Shown here one piece after another: positions 11,659 to 24,771 of a stretch of 64,000 nt of DNA. The stretch lies in assembly GCA_030248065.1 (NCBI GenBank), contig JASAMV010005999.1, positions 1 through 64,000 on the forward strand, read 5' to 3'. The position numbers and the translations under genes are program-made. How positions within the stretch are numbered: position 1 is the stretch's first letter; every line of letters begins with the position of its first letter. Below the pieces are notes generated by a model that saw nothing but the letters and a program-made list of their open reading frames with translations, ran no database searches and was not told the DNA's origin. Source of the stretch: Rhynchonema sp. JSB1_4 (taxonomy: Eukaryota; Nematoda; Chromadorea; Monhysterida; Xyalidae).

Positions 11659-13749
11659 GGGTATATGTAATTACATAGCTCAGTGTTGTTTGCTGTTATT
11701 AGTTAAATAGCGCATGCAGTTAAAAATCAATTTCGCGACTTTTCGCACTCGAAAGTTCAGGATCTACTTTTTATACCCAAATGTCGATTCTGAATGGTTG
11801 TGCGCACCGGCAGTTGCACGAATAACTTTCTTGTGACCGCTGCGATGGTTACCGTGACCAGAAATTCGGGTTTGAAACTTTGGTTCGAACACTTATAAAA
11901 CATTGGGCTTGGTCATGGCGTATCACACGTATACAGTATGTCAAGAGGCACCCTTGGCCACCCTAGTTGCCAAATTTTTAGACCCCAAACATACCATTGC
12001 CCAAGAACGTGCACGTTGCGACGGGCAGGTACCGAAACGGCAGTCCACCTCGTGCACCGTATTCCGAAAACGTCACCCCACATTGGTGATTGGGCGGACA
12101 ACGGTACTTGTCGCATGGCTCTGTATGAAGAGGGAGGACTGTAGTGGGTGAGTGAATGGCTGTCTACACCAGTCGGAACCATGGTGCAACGCGTACTGTT
12201 CTTTTGGCATACATACCTATTGGGTGAAATTCTCAATTGCACGCGTGCACCATGCGCTCGCTCTACATGTGCGCCAACACTTTGGAGTGTTTTAATTCCA
12301 ATTTCTGCATTGCACTTTGAATTATTGTTCAAAATGCTTCTCCGATCAATATCTCTACGCGTGATCGAAATGTATAGTTCGTGAAACTGTGTCGAAAAGG
12401 TATATCCATTATTGGGTGGAAATCCATACAAATTGCAATTGATGTTCTATGGGATGCCAATGCACGGCTACCGCACACTCTTTTTACTCCCGGGAGTCGT
12501 AGCTATTGAAGATGGGGCTCAAAGATGTTGACTAACGTCCGGCGAACACCGCTGGTGACTCGTAGACGAATCCCGGCTCACGTTCAACTTTGAACAACGA
12601 TGAGCCACCGACCAGCTAAAATTTAATTTTTGTACTTTAGCTTCGATTTGTGAAAACCCGTTCCTGAACTAAAGAAAGTTTCAATGCCACGCACAGGGAC
12701 GAAGACAAGGATTACGGTAACGCAGATCATGGTTGATTTTGTCCCAGTCGTCGTGGGTGCACAATGGAAAGCAGTTGCAGCGTGTGTTTGCCTAGATGCG
12801 AATAATATTAAACTGAAATCGCAAATCCATGGAGCAGTTAGTGCGGAGGGTCACAAATAAAGTTACCCGACTCGTCGGTTAGAGAGCGGCAAACGTGTAA
12901 ACAAAGTTATTTTCAGCACGGTGATTTATTTGATTTGTGCTATGGCAACTGCACATGTGACAGACTGAGCCGAGAGGCAACTGATTCACAACTGATGGCA
13001 GCGAAAAACAACTTTAAACAATAGCCGAATAGAAATAGCAATTGTTTTTAGGGCCGCAGCAGCACGTCGGTACTGTAATGTAATTCTCTTCCGACACTGA
13101 GTCTAAATGCTATTCCCGCAAGCAACAAGATTTGTGACGGCAGGAGCAATTCACATTATTATTGAGTTGATCAATCTAGGCCCGTGCGTAATGTCACGAG
13201 CATGGGTTGCTGCTACCAGGGCACAACGAACCACGGTGGCCGAATGCGATCAACGGGAGCGATATGGCGATGTTCCGTTCGATACGCATTCACGTCTGCC
13301 TGGTTACGCCAGCCACGTCACTAATTTGGTGTACAAAAGCGGAAGTGACGTTCAGGCATTCAACTCCAGTGTTATAGGCTATTAAAATTGTTTGACGTAC
13401 ACAAGTATAGGTAGCACAAGCATTGCTCATGACGTACAAAATCACATGATAATGGGTTGCTACCAAACGTGAGTATATTCTTTTGTTGGCGCGTGTGCAC
13501 TGTGAAGCTCAGTCAGTTAAACAGAGTAATAAAAAGTTGTGAGAAGAACTGCTTGAGATGATCAAAAAATTTCAACTTTTTTTGGGCCAACCCGTTTATG
13601 ACGTCAGTGACGTTTTTCGCCCTTTCACCCGCACCGTTGGGAAAAGTGTTTGCAATAACGGTCGAGCTACGTTACGGTGCTTTTGCTAATGCCCGCGCCG
13701 CGCACATGGGATCTCATTTAACATGTCCACAAAGTGCGTGGCCACACCA
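11659..13749. other. no convincing gene
   Basis: A 172-codon minus-strand open frame (11913-12431) overlaps several plus-strand frames. It has no recognisable domain, signal peptide or splice context, so I do not call it. Confidence 0.4.
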
Positions 13750-13832
13750 CCAGCTCATGAGACGCCGGTTCCACGTGTTTCGAAAGTTTTCGAAAATAAA
13801 AGAAAGAAAATCTAGAATGTCTCATGAGCTGG
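13750..13832. repeat. short inverted repeat CCAGCTCATGAGAC / GTCTCATGAGCTGG
   Basis: Fourteen-base arms flank about 55 bp. The CCACCAGCTCATG part also occurs in the arms of the 16332-16664 element, suggesting a degraded relative. Confidence 0.55.
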
Positions 13833-14207
13833 TTTTTGGACTCGCTTTCGATTACAAAACCTGGCTCAATGTGGTGTAAATGTAAAAAAATGACGTTATT
13901 TGTTATTTATTTATTTGTGTTTTTACACCTACGGTGCCATGTCACTGCAAATGCCCGAAGGGTAATGGGGCAAACAACAACAATAAAGGATAAACAAAAA
14001 AAAATGAAAGATAAAGATCACAGTTCAACACACGTAATGCTAGTTACTGTGCTTGATTTTCAGTCGCTCGTGACAGGGGTACTGTACTGCGTGTATACGG
14101 CATGCGTGTTGCATACCTGTAGAATTAGCGGTTCGCTCCAGCCAAATAGCCGATCGGTCCATACCTGGTGGATTAGCGACTCGGTCGGGGCGTGCGAAGT
14201 GCAGTCC

Positions 14208-14870
14208 TTCAGATGAGGCGTGCGAAAGACAAACGACGCCAAATGAGGCATGCGAAAGACGTATGACATCAAATTATGCATGCGAAACGCAACCGACATC
14301 GATTGAGGCGCGCGAAAGTCACCCCCACTTCAAATTAGGCGTGCCAAGTTTTTTCATGCACCAATGACATCTGTAATGGCTTGTACCATGCCGATATATG
14401 TACTTCGCACGCCTCATTGTAAACGTACTTGGAACGCCGCATCATATATCGGCATGGTACGAGCCATTACAGATGTCATTGGTACATAATACACTAATGA
14501 ACTTGGAACGCCTGGTTTGAAGTGGGGGGAGGGTTACTTTCGCACGCCTCATTTGAAGTGGGAGTGACTTTCGCACGCCTCATTTGAAGTGGGGGTGACT
14601 TTCGCGCGCCTCAATTGATGTCGGTTGTGTTTCGCACGCCTCATTTGGCGTCGGATGTCCTTCGTACGCCTAATTTGGCGTCCGATGTTTTTCTCACGCC
14701 TCATTTGACGTCGGATGTCATTCGCACGCCTCATCTTGGCTGATTTTGGCACGCCTCAGTGTACTTGGCACGCCTCTGCGTACGTCGCACGTCTCATTTG
14801 ACGCCGTTTGTCTTTCGCACGCCTCACTGTACGTCGCACGCCTCATTTGACGCAATTTGTCTTGTTAGGT
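14208..14870. mobile_element. palindromic element with arrays of CTTTCGCACGCCTCATTTG
   Basis: The left side (14208-14344) has at least four copies of GAGGCGTGCGAAAG. The right side (14505-14870) has about ten copies of the reverse complement, CTTTCGCACGCCTC. Between them, 14358-14488 is a large hairpin whose arms contain CAATGACATCTGTAATGGC and CATGCCGATATAT. The whole unit is an inverted repeat with family-specific subterminal words. It is non-coding. Confidence 0.8.
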
Positions 14871-16331
14871 AGTTTGGTGTGTGAGCTTAAGGTTAGGCTT
14901 AGGCCTATTCGTTTTTAGGTTCTTCTCTTTTGGACTCTGCTCTTTTTCTTCCCAAAAAAGGCCTGCTCAAACCGACTATCCACAATTGCCCGTGCGCCCC
15001 ACATTTCTATTGTTTTTCTCGTTTCTTCAGAACGCAACACTTTCCCCACATATTTTCGAGCTGCTATGAGCCCACATGTAATTTTACTGATCACGGTCAG
15101 TTTAGCACACCGTTACCTAAATATACTGAAAATGCATTACATCGAGTACACACGCACACACACGCTGACTTGTGTTGGTTGACAAGCGGATTCGTATTTA
15201 CAAGAAGCAACACGCGCCACAGCACAACACCCATGCTACAAAGCGATAATTCCGCGTTTCAGAACAGCTTAACCGTGCTGACATGAGACAAAAACTGTGT
15301 CATGCGAGTAATCACAATCTAGAGTCCAAACAGTCAAAATATCGTGATTTGTTTGTCGTTGAAAAACGGTGTGTCACAATGACGATGTCCCGGTGCACAA
15401 TCACACCATGCCTTCAGGAAATTTGAGGCCGAGAAATGTGTGTTCCATATTATTTGGGATTTTGATGCACCCGAAAATTTGTGCATGTGAAGGAAGAAAG
15501 CATAAAGACGTACAAATTGCCAATTGTATACGCACATGTAACATTATCATGATTACTAATTGTGCACCAACAAATAATGTACATCCATCCAGACAACAAA
15601 TCAGTGGCGATTGTGACAACATGGCACCCCACCGCTAAACGACCCAAACACGCACACACAGGACGGTGCTTGTGGACCGCAAACTGTGATCGGACATCTG
15701 CCTGCACCACGGATACAACAACGTCAAGTGGATAAACGATGACCGTATGAAGTTGACTCTGGCAACACATTCCCAAAACACATAATAGTCGAGCTATAAG
15801 CACATGCCGTGAACTGAAGCTGGCTTTGAAAGATCCGATAATATTTCGGTTCCATGTCTTGCGAAGTGTTTCGAAAACAGAACAGGGAATGGAAGCCTTG
15901 TTTGGATCCGTTTTGATCCATATGATGATCAGTTGAGCAAGCGTGCATCCGACTCTGTCTGACTGATCATAAAGGAACCACGTTGTCGCTGAATGTGGTG
16001 CTCACGAACTCTGGGATAATTTGCACATTCGGGCCAGCTGAAATACTGCAATGGGTAGACGCGTCTTGACCGTCGCCGAACGCCGTCTTGGATATCCATT
16101 GTCCCGTAGTTGTGTTGTTGAAATTTAACGTTTCAGTTTCAAATTAGACTAAGTCAACTGTTTTTTGGCGCAAGGATAGGGGCAAAACCATGTGTAATCC
16201 TCCCTTGTGAAACATGGGCTGGTTGACTTGTCATCCACTGAATTTTTCAGGATTTATGCTTCTGACCCCTGTGAAAATCTCGTGCAGTTCGTTCAACGCA
16301 TTTTGGTTGCCCCATACGAAAACGGACAGCT
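14871..16331. other. no recognisable gene
   Basis: Many overlapping short open frames on both strands between 14900 and 16000, none with a recognisable motif. Confidence 0.35.
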
Positions 16332-16664
16332 GTATAGTCCGTCCACCAGCTCATGGCACTTTGTGTTGCTGCTGGCTGGTTTGTTCCCTTCCTCCACGTT
16401 CTAATGAAAGAGAAATTGAGTTTCCAAAAAAAATATTTTTGCTCCTAAATTGCTGTTTTTATGTTTATCGACGTGTTTTATCGATTTTAATTTAATTTAA
16501 TTTTAAATTTGATAGAATTCAATCGTTTTCGACACATTTTCTTATTCTTTAAGTTTTTTTGCAAAGTCGCTCACGCTCAATTTCTCTTTCATTAGAACGT
16601 GGAGGAAGGGAACCAACCGGCCAGCAGCAACACAAAGTGCCATGAGCTGGTGGACGGACTATAC
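16332..16664. mobile_element. 333-bp foldback element with 89-bp inverted arms
   Basis: The arms at 16332-16420 and 16576-16664 are near-identical in reverse complement (GTATAGTCCGTCCACCAGC ... AAAGAGAAATTGAG), separated by about 155 bp of AT-rich sequence. The outermost bases read TATAGTCC / GGACTATA, compatible with a TA duplication. There is no coding potential inside. Confidence 0.85.
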
Positions 16665-18910
16665 CACAACCATTATTATGTTTTTGTTTCTGTTTTGTCC
16701 ACATTTATATTTGCCCAAACACTGACTGTCTTCTGTCTTCTGTGTGTCCTTTTGTTTTGGGACGTGTGAAAACCAAAAGACAGCACTCATCACACGGGCC
16801 ATCCTTTTGTTCTGCCGTTTTCCCTAAAAAACGAGCCCTTTCATGCCTTTTAAGACCCTTGACCGTTTGGAGGGCTTAATTTAGAGACAAGACAGGAGAC
16901 TGACGTTGACGCACTACAACAACACATGAACGTTTTTATTCAGATATCTTTTGTTTTTGCTGCATCAGACAAACTGAACAATAAAAAGCTTCCCTGTCAT
17001 TTTCTTACTTTAGCAACTTGATTCAAAACATTTCTAACATGATGATTAAACAAAATCAAAGTCGTTGTGAAGTATGGTGTCATGCAAATTAAAAAAATGT
17101 ACTGAGACATTATCACATGGAAAGTGTAAAACATTCGCAACACGAACGTTTTTTCTCACGGAGCACTTTGCAGCACGTGAAAAATTTCTTTTTCTTTTAT
17201 TTACGTTTGATAACAATAGTGGGAAAATATGTATAAGATAAACTTGAAATTTGAAAAAAGCGTGTTTGTTATTGTTTGGGCTGTCGTGCGCCTGTCTGGC
17301 CTTGAATTTTTGGTGATAATGTGTTTGTGGGAAAATGCAAGATTTGGAGAATAAAAATAAAACTAGAACTTCATGAATACGAGGTATAGATGATACATAA
17401 CGATTATGCAAATAGTAAAAAACACCTCCGCACATCGTGGTGCCAAACGAAAAAATAACAGGTACAGTGTACGCCCAGGTGTGGATTTCGCACTCGAACT
17501 TATTCACTTACATACAGACCAGGGACGACGTCGTTTTTTCGTAACTTGTGTAACTAACACGCATCTTCCAGCGCAGTGTCAAACATATTCTGAGGTTACC
17601 ATAACCAGCCTATTAGAAATATAAAAAACATACAAAAAAAGTTGTTTGCAAAATCACAAGCAGACTGCAAAGACGACTGCATACAATGTTCACAGTTACA
17701 TATTACGTTACCTATGTACGTACATATATACTGTATTCCTATATTTCCATAAAATTAGCCTTGCCTTTAGTCTAGCCTTGAAAATGTGCTCGAAAAGGGG
17801 CTTGTTTTAAAATGCAAATGGCACGCCTGGGCGAACCAACGATTTTTACAAGCATTATTTTAACGCAGTGAAAATATGAGCGAGCACATTAACTATCGCA
17901 CTCTGCCCAAAGTTGATAAATCCGGACCTTTTCAACACTCGCAAATTCTAGCCATTGCAAGAGCAAACCGTATTCATAAGCAAGGGGATTTTATATTTGC
18001 TTTAAAATATACCGCACACACACATAACAATATATCCATATAACATTATATTATATTCATAATGTGTACACAATAATAACAATAACAAAAGTTGGTCCTG
18101 AAATGAACACTGATTTTTGCAAGAAAATTGTCGAAATACGGACATAAAATTTTCTGTCGGAAATCAGCGTCTAATTTATGTTAGCGAAACATGTATTTAA
18201 CCGTTTAATTATAATTGTGTCCGAACTTCAGGCTAAATTGAGAGCAAACTTTTGCCGCGTTTATTTGCATACAGAGCCAGAGACTGGTAGTACCGTACAT
18301 TGGGTTACGGTATAGCTGTTTGTGCACACTTCTGCTATTGTAATACACAGGCGCATGCAAACATTGCATTTGAAAGCGGGTGCAAGTTGTTATACATATT
18401 CCAGTTATGTCGCTGAGCGTAATAACACTCGCTATTTGGCGGGTGTCTAAAAGGGGAACTCAATGTGGATAAAAGTTTGAAACCATTAGAATAGCAGTTG
18501 CACAATAGTTTTCGGGTGTTTTCAGTTGAAACTAGTGCGCATCGTGCGAATGGTCCCTACAAATTGTGATTTTGTATTTAAACCAGTACGGACCAAAACT
18601 GTGCGACACAATAGAAACGGTTACTTTCTATTCAGAAGGTGCAAAATGAAATTTCGCTCATTTTACATTAAACAGTGTGATGCGTGATGCATTTGTACAG
18701 AATGCGTTTGTAAATATACCTCGCCTTTTAAAATTTGGAATTGTTTGCTTGGTCACTAACTTAAATGCGTTTTGTTGCCTCATCACAGCTATCCATTTGT
18801 GTTCGAGTCGAACCAGAATACACACACAGGTACAATATTTAGCCATCACTTTTAGTTTAGCATTATCTACAGTATACCATCCTTCAGGCCATTTTAAGCT
18901 TTGAGCCCTA

Positions 18911-18965
18911 AGCCCTTTTAAGAATTGTTTTTCCATGTAGCCCTTTAAGAATTGATTTTCCATGT
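18911..18965. repeat. two-copy direct repeat, 27-28 bp
   Basis: AGCCCTTTTAAGAATTG...TTCCATGT is followed immediately by AGCCCTTTAAGAATTG...TTCCATGT. Confidence 0.75.
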
Positions 18966-20402
18966 ACATACCCTACATACATGGTACATCTTTAATTGTC
19001 CCCAAATTGTGCGCGGTTGTGCTTCCCAAAGCTGGCTTGATCAGCAGGTAGACGTGGGCATAAGCGAGTACTGTAGGTACGTAACCTTGTGCTTGGTGGT
19101 CAGCTGCTTGGTTGTTACATAAGACGCAAACGTCGCTTAACACAATTTGACAGTAAAACGTGATCTGCACCTCGCCATTTTGGACCTGGCAAATTTCCGT
19201 ATAACCAGAAATCGACGCAGCACGAAAACAACGAGCGCAAATCGTGAAATCGACCACTAATCGCACCGGACATTTGGTACGTCAATGTTGTTGCTAAATG
19301 CTCGAAAGGGAAGCAAACCACATCCTTGGCGAAACAACATTTGGTGGAGGGATCAATGGTCTCATTTTGTTACATATCTGGGCACGAACAACTCCAAAGA
19401 TGCTCCATTCAAAATTGAAGCTCAAGCATGGCTGCTGACTGTGTTAGTGCTCGAAGGTACCGGCTCAAAACCCACATACATATTTTTTTAAGTTTAATGG
19501 TTTAGGCGCCAATTCGAACCGCCAAGATCATGAATATCCCCAGTTTTCCGTTGTGTGTCTTGTTGTATTTGTGTTGTGTTGCTTCAACAATCACGCATCG
19601 AACCAACCACTCTTTAGTACACTACCTGTCACCTTGTATCAAAATTACAGCTTTTTCCTGCGACTGGTCCCCAATGCTGCAGGTGCCACCACAGCAACCA
19701 GCTCCATACATGTCCAGCTCTTGGGTCCCTTTTATGACAACCGTCCTGCTTTCAGCCTTTTCTATATGTGTGACAAGGTCAAGGATTGACACGCTTGCAT
19801 GATGTCTTCGTACCCACAAAGATCCCATTTAACCTTCAGCTAGGTTTGGATATCGTTTGCATGCCCCCAAAACTGCACCAACAGACCTGCCAACAAATTA
19901 AAGACCGCCAAATTTGCGAACCAATCGCGCCGCTATCTTCAATGCATTGTGCAAAAATTATGTCTCATTAGCTGTTTAGCCAAATTAGTGCGACAGGTTC
20001 CCAAATCCGATTGTTCTTGTGATCTGCAATACATTTACAGCTTAGTAGCTGGCTAATCGCCGGGTGTTTCTCGAGATATTTAACAGCAGCAAGCAATCGC
20101 GCGCTAACAATAACATTTGCGGAGACGCACCCCAAAGTGACCTAACAATCTGGTCATGGGACAAAAAATAAGACAAATTTTGTGGTCGTCAACGGTTAGT
20201 GACTCTGTTGGTCACAGGATAATGCGACCAAATCCCCAATTTTGTGCCATGTTTGCATAAAATGCCCTAAAATTCACCAAAAGACACAGCCAGCCGGCGG
20301 GTACGGGCAATAATTTGAGACCAGCAGCCAGGTACAATGCAGCCCCTTTCTAGGTACACTTCCGGTGGCGACTATTAGGAGCCGCACGCCTCACTGCATG
20401 AT

Positions 20403-20421
20403 TGTGTGTGTGTGTGTGTGT
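20403..20421. repeat. (TG)n microsatellite
   Basis: An uninterrupted TG run of about nine units. Confidence 0.9.
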
Positions 20422-23400
20422 CTTTGTTGTGTATTGTTGTGCAAACGAAAACATAAACACACCTTCGATTTTATTGCCACCACCCCCCGCACCTCAATGG
20501 GTCCTGGTTGACCAATGGTGTTTGGCATAAGTGCTTGCTGATGACTATTCCAGTTGCGACACATTTTTCGAATTATTTCGTCATCGTATGTACCTATCAT
20601 CTTGAATATTGTTACCCCTAGTTTTCGCACTTTACATCAATAACACCCGTTTTACACAACCTAGCTGAAACCTTTTCATAGATTTATTTTCAAAACTTTT
20701 TCTCGCCAGAAATAGGCTTCTTGGCTTTGGTTTTCACAGGAGCAGGTCTACCTATGTATGTATCGCATACCTCCATGCCCCCGTGTATACAAACAGGTAA
20801 TGCGATGAGGAAACAATTTTTCATCGAAAGCTACGCATTATGCTCCAAGAGTTGCCGCTTGTCGCTACAGTATCCTCTGATGAAGTGAAGGGGTACGGAC
20901 AAAACAACGGATGACAAAACAGTGGGTGCTCAAGGCACAATGTAACCTTGGCCTCGGTAGGTACTTTGGCCATCTGGCTTAGGGCTTCCCCTTGGGTTTG
21001 GGCTAAGGCTTAGGCCTACACTGTTCCCAGCAGACTGCACAGGTGGCTGCTGTCTTTCAAAAACCTCTGCTTTTGTCCCCGCTGTTGTGTCCGTGACACG
21101 AAGTGAACTGCCACAGCGGAAAGTTTTACGCGCCTTTTCTCAGTATACATACAGTATACGTTACGCACCCGAGTGTAAGTGTACGTAAATGGAGTTCTTT
21201 ATTACTGCTCACAAATCATGGTTTCAAACATGTTCTCTGTTTTTAGATTGCTTTGTCGTTTGTTTACTTAAGGTCCACTAACTGGAAACAGGACAGGTGT
21301 AAACAGTTACAAAAAGTATCGGACAGTCATTACGTATAATCCTGAGCTTCAGCCTGAACAGAAAGCACAACCCAGTTAACTGGACCAGAATCTCGAGTAC
21401 CCTTCCCCAATCGACCTCTATTCGGACTCCTATAGCAACCCGAAGTCAACCTGTGTGTATTTCTTGTGTGCACGTTACTACATACATACCTTATGCCTAA
21501 ACACCCAGTGTCCGCAATGGCAAGGAGACAAAGCTCAAGTTTGTCCGTTTGATAAATAGTAGTGTCCGGTGCTGAGCCATTAAGGTGGACGGCGAACCTG
21601 CGCGCTGCAATTACAAACCGTAAAAATCAGCGCACCAGCCGATTTGTCATAACCCCAAACAAGGGGATAAGCACCCCTCGACGCCATAGATAGCAGGTTA
21701 ATGGGAACCCTGCAAACGGAATAAACCGTGACCTGACGGAATCCATATACCCGCAAAGTGATATCTGTTTTTGTTTAAGAAACGAGTGCCTCTTGTGAAA
21801 CATGACCAGCGGAAACAGTGAGCCGCCGTCATGGCGCACCCACACGGCTCGTTCCTTAGGAACCTAGTATCTGGCTATTCGTGTCTTTTGATTCTTGGTC
21901 AGGCCCTTTTTCTAATCTTTTCGTGCTGCTTACAAGAATGTTATTGTATTGCTTTGTCTTAAACAAAACAAATAAAAATAATTTTTGAAATGACAAATAC
22001 CGGAGAACAGTCCGTGAGCAATTCCCAACCAGCGCCATTATTATATTTTACGACGCTAATCTCCTAGTTCTGAACCGGCAATTATTTGGGCAACGCCTGT
22101 AAAGTCCGAAAACTTCCGGTCGCCGGCTTGCCCGCATGTTCGTTTTGTTGTTTGTGGTCTGTTTGCAGCATTTGCAGGCGCTGGCATGGTGCTTTTTATG
22201 CACTTCCCCAAGTAAAATATAGCCCGCTGTTCGAGAAAAGTTTATGCTGCCTGATAAAAAAAGCACTGCAGAAATAGTTTCTCTGTGATGCTAGTAAAAA
22301 AGCTGCCTTTCAAACTCAATAATTATTGTAAATATATAGGTGTGTTTTGGTGGAATCATTGAAAAAGTAGTTAAGATTGTTGTTATGTTCAGATGCTCAA
22401 AGAATGACTGCTCTTATCATTTCTGGTGCTTTTATATTTCCAACAAGTTTTTATTTGTTGGCAGCCTGCATTCTTTTTTGTGATATAATGGTTATAATTG
22501 CGAAATTTAGTTCACCTTCACCCAGTGCGCGCATTCCGCATTTCACTCACTAGGTAGTACTGCATCTTTGAGGTGTTTACAACGCACAACAAAAGAAGTT
22601 TTTTCTTGCATGTTCGGTTGCAAACGCTTCAATGCTTCCTCATGCCATAAATGCGTGAAAAATAGCACATACAGCTCATGAAGTATACCAACGTTTTGTG
22701 CTGCTTGTCATCAAAAGTATCGTATTTTTAACCATTATTACTGATAATATTACACAAGTAGCCCAATTTTTTTGGAAAAGGTGAAAGAGTTTGCAGAAAA
22801 AATGCTTTTGTGAACTTGGGGCTGCTTCCGCTTGTATATTGTGTTGAATGCTCACACGCTTTGAAAACAGCAATATTTTTTTATTCAATAAAATACATAT
22901 TGCCGTATATGCAAAAGATATTCATTGCACTTTTGAACTCACGACAGAAATATACGCACCTGCTTCTGTCTGTTTGGTTTTCAAGATACGGACTACGGTA
23001 ACCGGGTCGATTGTATTTCTGAGGCGTGATAATCATGTGGATAACCCACACGATTATTGCCCTGAAGTAAAACCAATTGACAGCAAACACAAACTCTATT
23101 ATTCAAGAAACTGAAACCGCAAAATATTTTTGTTGTGTTATTTTTCTGTTCTGTTCCATCGGAAATTTTAACAAGTCACGTATTATTATTGCCACCAATT
23201 GTATCTATATCAACTTCTTTTCGAAGTATATTTTTCCTGAAATCGATCTAATAATCCCAAATCGCTGACTGGATTTTATTCTTCAAACACGATGAAAACA
23301 AATTTTTTATTGGACGACCAGAGTGTTTGGGACATGTTTCTCACTGAAAACTCTTGTTTGATAACAGGACCGCATCACAACTCGTCTTGGTCCAAAATTT

Positions 23401-23977
23401 GACGCAAATTTTCAAAATGTCTGTCTACTGTAACTTTTGAGACGCGCCATACGAATTTAATCCCACATTCCTACATATACAGTATGTACGTAATGCCATG
23501 CATTACCTTTGCTCGGTCACGGTCACAACGCGCGTTCCTCCGCCCTCTTATCACAGATTTCAATCACACCTCCTCACAGCGGGTTGTACTGGAAACAAAC
23601 TGAACCAAGAATAATACAAATAACCGGCAACATTCGTGTGCTAAATGGGTATAATTGAAACAACTTGACAGGCATGTACACGTTACAGTGGTTACCTGCA
23701 GGTGGGGACCACTTTCTTCCGGATCTCCCAATGTTGTTTCACAGTCAAGACACGTAGGAATTCTTCTGCCTCACTGTTGGTCAATGCGGGAGTTATGGCC
23801 TTGTCCCAGAACTAAACCAACGATTGAGTCTGTCTGAAGATATTATCACTCCGGGAGACCAGCCCCACTGTCTTTTCTATTGTATTCCATTTGTATGAAC
23901 TTATTTGTGTGTATGTTATTGTATACACATATAATACAACACATCATAATGCGTCAAACGTACTGTTGTGATATAAC

Positions 23978-24771
23978 CAGGGTTGGATTAAAAAAAAAAA
24001 GTAAAATTTTTTTTGTAAAAAAAAAAATTTTTTTTTAAAAAAAAAAAGTTGGCCACTTTTTTTATTTTAAAATTTTAAAAAGTAAGTCCACTTTTTTTTA
24101 TTATTTTTCCCCTTTTTTTCGTTATTTTCTCACTTTTTTAAGGTAAAAATGTATGTTTTCATGCGTTTTATTGCTCATCATTCTCAAAAAATCGCCTGCG
24201 GCGCTTATATTTCAGTTTAAAATGGCGTTGTAATGGACTCATACAGTTCCTAGACATCCCAACAATCGCTGCACGTATAATATAGGACACCCCATACCGT
24301 ATACTGTGCAGTTATTGAGCTATCGACGTAAGCTATCGACAGACTCCACGTTGCTCGCCTATTTGCAGTTGTGTGGATTTGTCATTTGTTGCTTTTGTCA
24401 AACAACATGAGTGTGGTGTAGCTCTTTATCTCTCTTCAAATTTATCCCCAAATTCACAAACAGAAGGTTGGTCTTCCTTTTGTCATATATGTATGCCCAC
24501 AGAGTTACCTTCGGGCGGGTTCTCAAAGTTGTGACCAAATGGGCTAGATCGCAGGTGATCGACATAAACATGCAAGTCAGTGGAGAAGTTCTCTTTAGTG
24601 TCCCTCAAAACATACCTAAGTAACATGATTTCAGAAATTTCATTTTTCTAGAAACCAATTTTTTGGGGGTCCGGAATAAAAAAAAGTGATTTTTAAAAAA
24701 AAAATTTTAAAAAGTTTTTTTTTTTAAAAAAAAAAAGTTCGATAATAGAAAAATTTTTTAATCCAACCCTG
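23978..24771. mobile_element. hAT-like MITE, 794 bp, perfect 8-bp target duplication
   Basis: The ends are CAGGGTTGGATTAAAAAA and TTTTTTAATCCAACCCTG. They are flanked by GATATAAC at 23970-23977 and GATATAAC at 24772-24779. Subterminal zones are long A/T runs with repeated AAAAAGT and ACTTTTTTT words. No transposase frame is present. An 8-bp duplication with CA(G/C)GG-type ends is the hAT hallmark. Confidence 0.9.

Larger units (their letters stand above)
16665..23977. other. gene desert, no feature recognised except minor repeats
   Basis: Only scattered short open frames are visible. Inside are a 27/28-bp direct duplication (18911-18965, AGCCCTTTTAAGAATTG type) and a (TG)n run at 20403-20421. 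Isolated TTACGGTA words occur (for example 18303 and 22993). Confidence 0.5.

Noticed and set aside
11913..12431. 172-codon minus-strand open frame
   Set aside because: No recognisable motif; comparable frames overlap on the other strand; no splice-linked neighbours.
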